Source of the DNA: Rhopalosiphum padi
Taxonomy: Eukaryota; Arthropoda; Insecta; Hemiptera; Aphididae
NCBI RefSeq assembly: GCF_020882245.1
Contig: NC_083598.1
Coordinates: forward strand, 77,009,714 to 77,073,713
Length of the DNA stretch: 64,000 bases
Direction: 5' to 3'
The translations under genes were made by a program, and so were the position numbers. This document shows, in pieces, positions 37,668-48,399 of this stretch. The notes beneath the pieces are model-generated. The model made no database searches, was not told the DNA's origin, and was given only the letters and a program-made list of their open reading frames with translations. Position 1 is the first letter of the stretch. Every line of letters starts with the position of its first letter.

Positions 37668-38027
37668 TTGCGTAGTATGACTGAGACAAAAAATTATGTT
37701 TTTAACGATTTTTGTAGGTATTTATTTTATCCGCCGAACACATTCGCAAATAATACAGCAACGTCGCTAAGAGGACGTAATATAATATTATACTGCAGCC
37801 TTGGACGCGGTCGTCGCCGAGACATAAATTATTCGTTAAAACCAATATTTTTACGTGTATTTCCATTTTTAGTAATGGAACCAGACGTTTTTGGACGCTA
37901 TATTATAATAACTAATGGCCAACTTTTTACACGGACCGCATCACACGGTCTCTATATATCAACCGTCACGCGTATACAACGTGTGCTCGGCGAATACGAT
38001 TTACTAAAAGCTTATGGTAATATTTAA
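37668..38027 (+). other. 119-codon open frame of ordinary composition, unrecognised
   Basis: Unlike most long frames here it contains no repeat-derived run and uses all amino-acid classes (for example FVFNDF-like aromatic segments and LGRGRRRDINYS). It ends YDLLKAYGNI before TAA. I recognise no family, signal peptide or clear membrane helix. The DNA is GC-richer than its surroundings. No ribosome or splice context singles out the ATG at 37668. It could be a decayed gene fragment, an exon of an unknown gene or chance. Confidence 0.15.
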
Positions 38028-38382
38028 AAAAAATACTATACGATCAAGAGGCTTTACAGAATTACGTATTATTATTTTTAATATTCTTATTTATAATAGT
38101 TTATCCGTCGTCCGTTTTCGACAAACGCCAGTTATATAACCGTGCACGGGTGCGTATACTATAATATACTATATATAGGCACTCTCATCTCCATCTCGAT
38201 ATTATGACGGACCGAGTCGACGACGGTAAAAAGCGGCTTTTTTTTTTTTTAAATACGTATATTACGACTGGTGGTCCCAGACGTTGCGTTGTTCAGATAA
38301 CGGCGATTTGATACGTCGTGTTATTATGGACTGCCTACTAATCGTTTCTCTGAATTTCAGGCTTGGAAAAAGTTGTACCTGT

Positions 38383-38549
38383 AGTGGCTGTAGATGTGTA
38401 GTACCATCATAATTGTTATGTATTATTTGCGCCACGCGATGGACGATAAATATTATTTCCAAACCGCATGCCATAAACGCCGAAACGGTACAGAAGTACC
38501 AACCAATATGATAGGCAATATAAAATTTACTATCCACACGATACTGTAT
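38383..38549 (-). other. Possible minus-strand coding exon with a hydrophobic segment
   Basis: A minus-strand open frame is bounded by an acceptor-like ATAACATACAG (about 38550) and a CACTACAG-GTACAA donor (about 38382). It reads DSKFYIAYHIGWYFCTVSA and continues with a hydrophobic stretch ending in VHRVAQIIH. Mixed use of Trp, Cys, Gly and His within a membrane-like segment is less typical of AT-rich noise. The frame continues past the donor to a stop near 38262. I recognise no family and see no partner exons. Confidence 0.15.
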
Positions 38550-38559
38550 GTTATAGTTT

Positions 38560-41500
38560 ATAACATATTATAAATGTTGATATTATATTCAGATTGTAAT
38601 ATTAAATTTCAAATAATAATATCAAATTCTGATCGTGTTAGAACAATATAATGTCGAACGTTTCACGCGCCGTATAGGCACGGTTTTTATTCAAAGACGT
38701 AGTATAGAAGGTATAAACAATAAACATGTGCTTATTGTTTATATAATATCTATTATAGCGTTCGTGACATCTGTTTAATATTATTGCCGACTATGATTAA
38801 GGATAGGGTTGTACGTACTTGTTACAGTATTCGGTTTCGAACGACGGAAACGCTTCGGCGACTCGCCATCGTAGATGTGGACTAGGGTTATAAAATCAAT
38901 AACTATACTATCGAGTAAAATATTTATTTTCGGTGGTGTAATAGAAATAAATATCAGACATCGATTTTGAAGTCCGTTATTCTTTGTTGTTTTATTATAA
39001 ATCAAGGTAATTTAGTAAATAAATTATATCTCAACTTCAACATTGTCGTATATTATACGGTTTTTATCTATTTTTAAAACATTCCTACATGAATAATTAA
39101 ACGTTTCCTATTTAATAGCGCAAAATACCGTGTCGTGGGATCATGGTAAATAAATAAGTTACTCAAATGTTCATATTTTTATCCTTGTTAATATATGTCT
39201 GATTAGAGTAGGTATACGCACTGTAATTTTTTTGAAAAAAAAGTGTAAATTGATAATATTGTTATAATATGTTAATTCTTATGATAATAAGTTACATTAC
39301 GCATTTAATTTGTATTTAAATATTTTATATTAAAATGAGCTGTTTAAAATGGAAATTATTACGAGTACCTTCTGTTATAGTGTAGATTGTGTTTAAACGA
39401 TATTACATTAATATAGTTAAAATGCATATTATATTGATAATAATATACTACTGCATCTATGCATAATAATTAGTATCGATTTGTAAGTCACGGTTGATGT
39501 ATATATGCATACTAGAAATCGCCTCGTATTTTTGTGTGCCATTATTTTTTCCGTAGTATTTTCATTTTGAATTTTAAATCGAATTGTATAACTATTAACA
39601 GAGTAAAATTGTTAATGTACCTATTAGTTAATAATAATATGATCTTATATTTCATTAAACTATGTCTAAAATAAGAAAAATTAAAATTGTTATGTATACC
39701 ATTGTATTCTGAAATTATTAATATAGAAACATACTTATTACCACGCGCGCAGCCATAATTTTTAAATAAATTTCTAAAAAGAGCCCGCAAGTATATCATA
39801 TAAATATTGATCCTATACAACTAACAATCTTCTTATTCTATACAATTTAATATTAACTGTAAAAACTAATAGATTTCTAATACTATAGGCATGCGATTTT
39901 ATTATAACATAAGTTATAAACATGAATTGACTATGATTAACGTACTAATAAATAGATAAAGAATAAGTCTTCTGTCTACACTCAAAACTCCAAACTTTGC
40001 CGTGAAAAAACAATACTATACCTATATATTATATAGATACGCGTATAGTGTTTCACACTCGTTACTATCGCGGGTCTTACTATACCTATACCTATATGTA
40101 GACCCTATACATTGTAGAGTGTAAATATTATAAAATATATGTAGGTACATCAGAGGTATTTTTACAGTAAATGACCATGTAGGCATCGTATTGCACGTTT
40201 TTTTCACGATGTGACCTAAAAACACATTCGAAAACGGCCACTGGTATATATAATAATAATATAACAGGAGGTGTATAATATGTGTGTGTTTGTGTGCGCT
40301 TATTGGTGTAGTGCGTATAGTTTTTTCTTTCAAAAACAGCCGTTACCCACACGAGTGGGACTGGCGATGGACTCACGGATATAAATTCACGTTGACAGGA
40401 TTAATGTTTTAAGGTTATTAAAAAAAAAAAATCCGATTGCTCGCTACAGCGGGGAGCGTGCAGTGCGCGGCCGAAATCGATTTTTCGACTTTTCGGACCG
40501 AGGAACGCTGTTTACATTTCGTGCACCCATATTATATATGTTTATTATTATATGCGTAAGTGTCGTGTTACCGGACAATTTATTGTAGGTGAACGTCCAA
40601 CTCACAGTACCGGACTTCAAAATAATATATAATCTACGTATTTATATCTACCTAAAAAACTGTTTGTTTTTTTGTTTCTTTCTCTCAGAAACGAAAACAA
40701 AAATGTAAACAACTACATTCACAATATATTAAAGATATATTATTATCATCACTATTATTCGGCGCTTTTACGACGATTTTTGTTTCAGTGTTAATACAAA
40801 ATATTTGAAGATATCTGATTGCTATTGCTAACAACGCGCATCGTGTAACGATTTATTGTTTTCACGACTACCATAGTTTTTAAATAGTCAGTGAATGCAC
40901 AGAAAAATAATAGATAAAAAAATATAAATATATTTAAAAAAAAATTAAAATAATTTTCTATAAATATTTCAGTCACTGAAAGTAGAAGCAATATTTTTAA
41001 AGCATTACTATAATATTAAAATTATTGTTTCACGTTAATAATACTGTTGATCATTTGATATATTTTTATTTATTTTTTCGAATCGTGTATAAATTATATT
41101 AGAATTATTGGACAGTGGAATTAACTAAAATTTCTAATTAACGGATTTTTAATTTTTTTCTACGAATCGTATGGAAATAAAAACAAAACTTAACATTTTT
41201 AAGGGTTCCGAATCTTGCTGCTTGGTGCTATTATAGAACAATATAATAACAATAATAATACTAACTTTTATTTAATAAAAGCAATCCTGTAGTCATTCGC
41301 TGTTTGTAATAATATACTTCATTTTCATAATACATAAACAATGTATACAATTTTAGTGCGATATTAGAATTTATAGGTTCGAGCATATTATTATTACTTA
41401 TTATTCGCATATGTGATTTTATTTATTATTTATGTATACATATTGACACTTAATGTTATTATATACTATTTCGTGTCGTGAAAATCGTCGCAAATCGTAA

Positions 41501-42300
41501 AATCTTTCAACGATGACAAATCACATTAATGTCATGGGTACTATGTGTCTATGTTTATCATTTTATGTATATTATATAAAAGTCCTTTTCCATCTGGTTA
41601 AACCACAGAGTAAGTACTGAGTATTGAAGATTTAACGCAGTACGCCCAACTATAAAATAACTATATAGCTATAATAATTAAAATAAAAACTATTAATTCG
41701 TTTAGTGATTGTATCGTCAAGAGGTGCGTACTGCAGTTGCGATACACAATAATAAGTCGTATATTATAATATTATAACCTTTAAAAGTATCGGCATAGTT
41801 AAATTATTGGATAATAAAAATACCGATTCCTTTAAAAACTTTTTATGATGTACCTACAAATTATATATATACAATATATATGTAAAATGTCACTATGATG
41901 TATGTGTTAATAAATTAACTAAATCATACATGTCACTAAAACTTTGTTTACCACAAATGATCTGAAAAAAAGTGAAACATTTTAATGTGAGTAATTTGGT
42001 TAAACAAGACATCAAATAACTTTTACTAAATTGTATACAAGGGAGAAGAAACAAATTTATTTTCACGTGTATTCTTACGGACTACGTAGATTAAGTAGTT
42101 ATATATTGTACTCTCAGGAATTTTGAGTGTATAACTTTTTTATTTTGTCGACTGCGTAAAGTCACTTCAAAACTCGAAGGCAATTTTTCGGGTAACGGCG
42201 TACGATAAAAAAACTCAATTTTAAAGAAAAACAAATGTTATGCGCCATTCCTTTTAGCCGAGATATAATATTAATAATATTATGTATATAATATATAGAT
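38560..42300. other. Gene-free stretch
   Basis: AT-rich. A GC-richer patch at 40.43-40.53 kb precedes an ATGC-GTAAGTG plus-strand donor (about 40556), and a very strong acceptor (TTTCTTTCTCTCAG, ending about 40688) follows within 150 bp; neither gives a definable exon. TTTACGAC occurs at 40767-40774. Open frames are AT-biased and shorter than 105 codons. Confidence 0.4.
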
Positions 42301-42490
42301 GTCCCATCGGACCTCTTGATTGCGTCGAGACTTTGGGCGGATAACCTATATAACCGCAGCTCACAGTCGTGGGATATACCGCGTGGGCGTCGACCGCGTT
42401 AACTACGCGGGTCTTATCGCCGGGTCCTTTAATTTGCCTCCTTTCCCTCCACTAAGAAACCGTCCAGGACAATATTTGCGGTAAACTTAC

Positions 42491-42700
42491 AGTGTCAGAA
42501 TACGCAGTGCGTATTTATCTATCGTGTGCGCCGTTTCGCACAGTAGCCGTGTGCTAGTTGCAGATACCGCAATTACTATGGACGTGTAATAATAGTCTAT
42601 GAATTATGCAAAATTATATGCATACCGCGCGCGGTTAATAATCTAATATACCGCCACGACGGTTCGTGTCCGCGGTTGTGGTTTTTCATCGCGCGCGTCC
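42491..42700 (-). ncRNA. Candidate first exon downstream of the GAGA island
   Basis: Minus-strand GC-rich segment ending at 42491 immediately before a GTAAGT donor (42490-42485). It lies roughly 200-400 bp downstream of the GAGA cluster in minus-strand direction. The start is a guess from a TATA-like element near 42720. No coding frame is evident. It could supply the 5' exon for the candidate exons at 14343 and 13084. Confidence 0.22.
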
Positions 42701-42876
42701 GTTTAAAATTCGTCCCTTATAATATGCGCGTGTATATTATATTGTGTATACACAGCAGACCGCGTCGGTTTAATTTATTAAAACTCTCCACGGGAAAATG
42801 TGCGCACGGCCCGGCAGTAGCTTCAGCTTTTCCCGGGGGATGAATTCACGGGGCTCACGTCGGCGCGGGAGGGCGC

Positions 42877-42916
42877 AGAGAGTGAGAGAGAGAGAAAGAG
42901 AGTAACAGCAGAGAGC
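42877..42916. promoter_or_regulatory. GAGA-factor site cluster
   Basis: At least five overlapping or adjacent GAGAG cores in 40 bp, continuing to GAGAGCG at about 42911. A pure dinucleotide slip repeat is an alternative, but its placement in the CpG island favours function. Confidence 0.5.
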
Positions 42917-43269
42917 GATAGAAAGACGGAGACCGCTGTGAGCGAAAAAGGGACGCAGATGGTCGGCCCGTGCGGAGGCTGCGGCGACGAGCGGGTTGGG
43001 TTTTAACGCTGATGTGCGGTCTCTAACTCGTATCTCTCGCGAGCGCCCGGCCAATGGATTTTCCCCCCAAGAGCTCTCGTCGGAAATTGAACAAAGTTTG
43101 CGCCCCCTCCCTCGACAACCCTCGACCACGCGCCCCGTACTCGCGCAGCCACCGTTGCTCACAAGTCGTGGTCCCTATCCTTCCCCCGCCGCCACCGCTG
43201 CATGTATATCGACGACGGTCGTTCTCTGACCTCTACCACCCCTCCCACTCGGGTTCAGACATTGTATAT

Positions 43270-45940
43270 ATATATATGTGCAGGACCGGTGATGCTGTGC
43301 TGTATATACGCACAATTCTCGTCACGGTTATTATTATTACACCACTGCGGCGCACTACTATTTGCTACGTTTAATAATGAAAATTGCTTTTTGTATACGC
43401 GCTGCGTGCCTTAAGTATAATATATAAATGGAAATGGTACTCTTCGCGTCGGCGATGGTGGAACATGTGTATATATATATATATATATATCTACGGCAAA
43501 TTAAGTCGAGAGCTACTATATTATACAACATGGTTTTAAATCAAAAATTCTGGAAATCTACATTTTTTTCAAAATCAAGCTCTATAGCGACTAGCGAATT
43601 AACACAATTATATTACGCGTGCAATGTCATTGGAAAAAAATATCACTACTATAAAAACGTGTCTACTATTTTCCCCTATTTTATCAAATTATGTTTATGT
43701 TGTTTAAAAAATGTAATTATTTATATATCGATTATATATACAATAACTCAATAATTATTTATTTTATTATTGATCATTATTTCAATCCGAACATAATAAT
43801 AATGTATGACGCGCAAACGCACTTGTTCACACTGCTCATAGACATTATTTATCGCCACGGTTTTTTCCAGAGAATTTCACTAGCGTTTATACTAATTTAT
43901 TATTTCTATATATATTCGTTAGTAATATTTTATTAGATTTATTATCTAAACTATGAAATAGGTATGTAACAATAATAATTATTTAAATCGGACCCGCACA
44001 CGCACGCTCACGTGCAGGTATTCGAACACGTTTTGTAAAATACATACACATAATATTTATATATATATATAATATATACTCGCATGATATACGCAGGGTT
44101 TGTAATTTATTTTGCTGCTAAGCGTGCGTACAATAGCTGACCTAAATAATTCGAGTACAACAAAGTCCGAGACCAAAAGGGGGTATTTGGGGAGGGGGCG
44201 ATGACCACAAAGGACGATATGTGTCATGCACGACAACAATAGTCCGATTATTATATATTTCTTTGAACGTGTGTGTACAATGTACCGCGGCGAGTATAGG
44301 ATTACCATCGGTGTCTGCATATATACGGGGCGGGACTCGGACCCATATAGCGGCCATTATTATTGCCGCTGCCGCCGCATGCAGAGATCCGTGTTTATAA
44401 ATAATATTTCGAATTTTTTTTGCCTCGTGATAAATATTTTTATCCCGAGTGTTTTACGGTGTTATATCTGTCGAACAGCGTAATAAAAATATTATAAGTT
44501 ATTGTTTTTTACGAAACTAGTATTATACATAGTATATATAGGTGCTTGCATATCATATACATAATAAACACACACACACATATATATAATATAATAGTAG
44601 TTTGTTCAAACGTATACATAAAATACATTCACAGTAGGTATGCGCATATATATTATATGGACGATGTAAAATTATGTTTTCGAATATATTATATTTAAAT
44701 TTTGATTCGTTATATAACAAGGTTCACAACTGCGGTGGAATAATATAATAATAATAATATTTGATATACTTAAAAACGGCGTGCCATACAGTAAAATATC
44801 TCATTATATATTTTTCCTGTACGAGTTATAGGTATTAGAACGTTGTTACTATGCATATAGATAGGTAATATCTATATATGTGATGTGAATTAAATTAGCT
44901 TACGACAAATATATTATTTAAATTCACAGTAAAAATGCATAAGTCTAAGTATACTTGAGGAACATATATAATGTCCCGGACAATGTACTTACCTATATAT
45001 GTATAATAATATAGTTATATATTAGTAACCAATTGGGTTTTATATATATAGAAGTACCTAAGTAATAAATATTGAAGAAAAATACATTTTTATTAATAAA
45101 TACACGGGCGAGTACATAGATATGGAAATTGCCAGGTGCTCGAATATATTATTTATTGGGTATATCAAATACCCAATATACTCATTACTCAGTATATGTG
45201 TATATAGATACCGCGGTCTGATTTTTGTACCATATATTATGGATACGGTTAATACCATTGTGGTATTGTGTATACATATAGATTTGTAAAATTATAGAAA
45301 AACACTCCATTATATTATAACACCGTAAATTATGTTTACTTATCTCGTTTTCACAATACAAATAATAATAATTATTTATTTATATTAATATATTTGTATT
45401 CAGAACAGCTATATTTTAATTTTTTGATATACACAAGATGATTTTTTTTAAACGTGATTTTCACTATATTTTAACACTTTTGAAAAAAAAAAACTATATA
45501 CAATTTTCATTGATTTGTCTTGTGTTTAATATCATATTATATTAATATTCAATGTCATTATTCCATGAGTTCTGCAACCTGGAGGTAAACATAAAAACAT
45601 TGCATGCTATCTATATGGTATAATACCATCATATACCTATTAATTATTATTTATTGTTTATACTGTAATATTATTATTGATTCCTTTTCAATCTATAATA
45701 ATGAATAATATTTGTAAATAATGTTTCATTATAGATTTATGTAATTGACTTTTTTTTACACAATTCTATGCTGGTTCGATATACAGTGTTATTTTTCTTA
45801 TTTATATAATATATATATACATACAGATAATAAATAAATCATACAATTAGCCTGTTTTTAGGTTGTCTTTAATACTTATAACATCTATCGGGTTTGGTTA
45901 TAACTTCATTTCTCATTTTAGTGTGCGCAGTGCAACTGTA
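43270..45940. other. Gene-free stretch
   Basis: AT-rich. Around 44.06-44.48 kb GC rises and contains GCCATTATT (a PHO-type match, about 44351) and a GGGGAGGGGGC tract (about 44189-44199). Overlapping open frames on both strands are not supported. Confidence 0.4.
43466..43490. repeat. (TA)n microsatellite
   Basis: TA run within AACATGTGTATATATATATA and following bases. Confidence 0.9.
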
Positions 45941-45962
45941 AAATATATTTATGTGATTTCAG

Positions 45963-46200
45963 GGACTCGACCGGACCAGGATCAGGAAAAATATCACGGA
46001 CTGTTGAACGCGACCTGTACGACGCGGACACCGCGACGATGACTCGGCAACGGAAACCACATCATCAAAATATAATTACTTTAATAATAATTGCCGTTAT
46101 TATTATTGCGAACGATTTGCTGCAAGTCGGCAGCGTCTTTCCCACTATAACATTATTATGTAGCCGCGCACAATGAGCAATAAAAATTAATACCACCGGT
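45963..46200 (+). ncRNA. Candidate terminal exon of a plus-strand transcript, with 71-codon spliced open frame
   Basis: GTGATTTCAG ends at 45962. The next 210 bases are open in the frame that matches the donor phase of the exon at 27987, ending in TGA at 46174-46176. AATAAA follows at 46179-46184, with a GT-rich segment about 60 bp on. Joining AT (28066-28067) to G (45963) makes an ATG at the junction and a 71-residue frame: a polar N-terminal 36 residues with acidic and basic clusters (ERDLYDAD, RQRK), then a hydrophobic stretch at about residues 38-50 (IITLIIIAVIIIA), then a short tail. A second in-frame Met at 27 would place that stretch as a signal- or anchor-like segment. The isoleucines come from an ATT/ATA triplet run, which weakens the protein case. 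It is equally a noncoding 3' exon. Confidence 0.4.
46179..46184 (+). terminator. AATAAA polyadenylation signal
   Basis: Canonical hexamer three bases after the TGA of the candidate terminal exon. AATAAA is common in AT-rich DNA; its placement after a GC-rich exon-like block is what makes it notable. Confidence 0.4.
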
Positions 46201-46203
46201 TCA

Positions 46204-46344
46204 AATGGCTCTGTTAAAATGTCCCGTTTACGATGGCGTTATCAGTGTTTAAACGGTTGTTATTACGAGCCATTTTGTACGATACATACATAACATAATA
46301 TTATATTATTACACATACATATCACCACCGCGTATATAATGGCT
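46204..46344. promoter_or_regulatory. PHO-type GCCAT cluster (candidate PRE)
   Basis: Four GCCAT/ATGGC cores in 140 bp: 46205-46209, 46233-46237, 46269-46273 and 46339-46343. Three extend to the fuller GCCATTT/GCCATTA form bound by Pleiohomeotic/YY1 (for example GCCATTTT at 46269). A TTTACGAT Hox-type motif (46227-46234) overlaps the second. The cluster begins just past the candidate polyadenylation site. Fly bithorax PREs combine such PHO sites with GAF and other motifs; GAGAG is absent here. Function is inferred. Confidence 0.33.
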
Positions 46345-46359
46345 TGTGTGTGTGTTTTT

Positions 46360-47970
46360 ATTTCTAGACTTTATTATTTTCTTTACAGCGTACCGTTTAA
46401 GATTATTATTACTATTTTTTTTTTTTTTTTATATTTTTATTATTGGTTGTATACACTTATTATTACTATTATTATTATTATATTTACTACGAGCATAAAT
46501 CCCGCGTACAATGATTTCAATACGACTAATTTTTATATATTTTTTATTGTATTTTAAACGGACAGGTTTATCGGTTTACTGCGTTTTTATTTTTATGTCT
46601 GTGTACATAATATACGTATTAAAACATTATAATAATAATATGTATACGACGAGAAACAATATTCTACACACATCAAAGTATGATAAATATTATCAAATAT
46701 TCCATATTATCGCAACAATGTTTATTTAACTATTTTAATTGGACCAGATATATTATTACTAAAATATCGTATTGAATTAAATCCTGTCGCTGAACAGGAA
46801 TGTCGCTACGTGGCGCGTAGGTTTAAACTATAATATAGCACCTTAGCCACTTACAATTTAAAATTATAAAAAACTACTTTAAGTCTGACTTGTAAACTTA
46901 TTATTTATATTTATATATAATTTCTACTGTTTTTTTTTTGTCTAATTAATTGTCATCATTGTTTTCTTTATTGCGCATAAATATTTTTTTATATTCATCA
47001 TTCATCATTAGTTTTTATAGCTCATGCATGGCTACTATTCACAAACGATTAATTATATATTTTTATTACCTTAGTATTTTTAATACAAATTAAAACCATA
47101 TATAATGCTAATTATCGTTCGTCTATACATAGGAAAACATAAAAATTAAATATAAATTGATATAATTGTATTAACGAATCTATACAGACATATTTAACAT
47201 ATTTTTATACCTATTATATATTAAATAAGATATAACACAACAATTATTTTTGCATTATAAACGATTTGTATTTAAGAATATTTGCGTGTAGAAATAACAA
47301 AACGTTTTATGTTGTATAATAAAATAGCATAATATTATACATAATAAATAATGATTTATTATAATATTATGTCTAGACTATAGACAATATCGGGACACAT
47401 TTTATATTAAGTAAAAATTATTATAATATAGAAATATTAAATATACTTTGTACAAGGAATATCATATGCCATAAAAGTGTAAGATTAAACTTCATAAAAA
47501 TTATTCAATTATTTATTTATCGAAATATATGCGTACTAAAACAGGTACCCAACAGGTTTGGGTAAATAATTTTTTCTTTAATTTGATTCATTAGAAGTTC
47601 TTCAGCTAGATGACATGTTATAATAAATTAATATATATTTATATTAATTTATAATGTATATTATTAGGTATATTATTTATATACGAGTATACACATTCAT
47701 GTGTATTAAAATAATATTAAAATATTATTTATTCTAATAGTTGTTGATATTAGGCCACAAGCGTAAATTTTGATTGTATTATGGAGGGGCTAAAATTATA
47801 GACACAGAGCAGATGACTATATAGGCCCGTGGAGTCATCCGCATCCACTATATTTTATACTTCACAATAATTATATAGCATTTTTATTAATATTTCAGAA
47901 TTATTTATTTTATAAAACCATACAAATTTTAATTTAATTATTAATAACATTTTCTTTATATTAATTAATT
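46360..47970. other. AT-rich gene-free stretch
   Basis: Poly-T of about 15 near 46416-46430 and ATT runs near 46460-46490. Frames of about 72 codons are Ile/Tyr/Phe-rich noise. A fragment at 47.78-47.85 kb (GGAGGGGCTAAAATTATAGA and following) resembles decayed transposon DNA. Confidence 0.5.
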
Positions 47971-47972
47971 TA

Positions 47973-48398
47973 TTAAGAGGACACCATACCCCCATTTGTT
48001 GTCTTTGTCTTACTAACGTACATCATAATAAATTTTCGTTCAGTAGAATACATTTTGTGATATTAGCTTTAATATTAGAGTAAATTTACTTATTATCAAA
48101 TTTAAATTTAAGAATATTATCTAGACGATGACATATGATTTTATTGATATTATCATTTTAAAGTGAGTTATGGACATTTTAAAGTTGTAATATTATGCAT
48201 AGCTGTAACTCACTTTAAAATAATAATATCATTAAAAGCATATATCATTGCCTAGATTCTTACCTTTAAATTTGATAATAGGTAAATTTACTCTAATATT
48301 AAAGCTGACATCACAAAATGTATTCTGCTAAATAAAAATTTGTTATGATGTACGTTAGTAAGACAGAGACAACATATGCGGATATGGCGTCCTCTTAA
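47973..48398. mobile_element. Foldback / MITE-like element with about 200-bp terminal inverted repeats
   Basis: The left arm begins TTAAGAGGACACCATACC (47973) and the right arm ends with its near complement (GGCGTCCTCTTAA, to 48398). The arms stay alignable for about 200 bp each (shared phrases include CTTACTAACGTACATCATAA, AGAATACATTTTGTGAT and TTTAAAGTGAGTTA), at roughly 85-90% identity by eye, with a spacer of about 30 bp near 48173-48202. There is no open frame for a transposase, so the element is non-autonomous. TTAA is present at both ends, consistent with a piggyBac-like TTAA target duplication, although TTAA might instead be part of the repeat. It would form a long RNA hairpin if transcribed. 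Confidence 0.88.
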
Positions 48399-48399
48399 C

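Larger units (their letters stand above)
42360..43260 (-). promoter_or_regulatory. GAGA-rich CpG island; candidate promoter/PRE for a minus-strand RNA
   Basis: A 900-bp CpG-dense island. At 42877-42916 there is a dense run of GAGAG-type sites (AGAGAGTGAGAGAGAGAGAA and following), the binding core of GAGA factor (Trl). Zeste-like YGAGYG (GTGAGCG near 42938, CGAGCGG near 42987) and Sp1/KLF-like AGGGCG (42869) lie beside it. GAF, Zeste and Sp1/KLF sites are typical of fly Polycomb response elements and bithorax boundaries; clear PHO cores are not seen inside. On the minus strand the island is followed by GC-rich DNA ending in GACACT-GTAAGT, a good donor at 42490-42485, and a TATTATAAGG-like element lies at about 42715-42725. 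Inference: promoter of an iab-8-like RNA, a PRE or an insulator. Open frames of 130 codons (minus) and 106 codons (plus) overlap and are not credible. Confidence 0.42.

Noticed and set aside
41573..41615. TATATAAAAG followed by an AGA-GTAAGT donor, suggesting a promoter and first exon
   Set aside because: The spacing leaves only a few bases between the expected start and the donor, and there is no CpG or initiator support. TATA-like strings are frequent in this sequence.
42770..43374. Frames of 130 (minus) and 106 (plus) codons
   Set aside because: They overlap the GAGA cluster on both strands; low-complexity composition and no domain.
44985..44998. Minus-strand ATAG-GTAAGTAC donor
   Set aside because: The preceding minus-strand sequence is pure A/T, and TAGGTAC-type strings recur throughout this genome, so a match is expected by chance.
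48160..48265. GTGAGT and GTAAGA donor-like sites
   Set aside because: They lie inside the foldback element's arms and are part of its repeat sequence.
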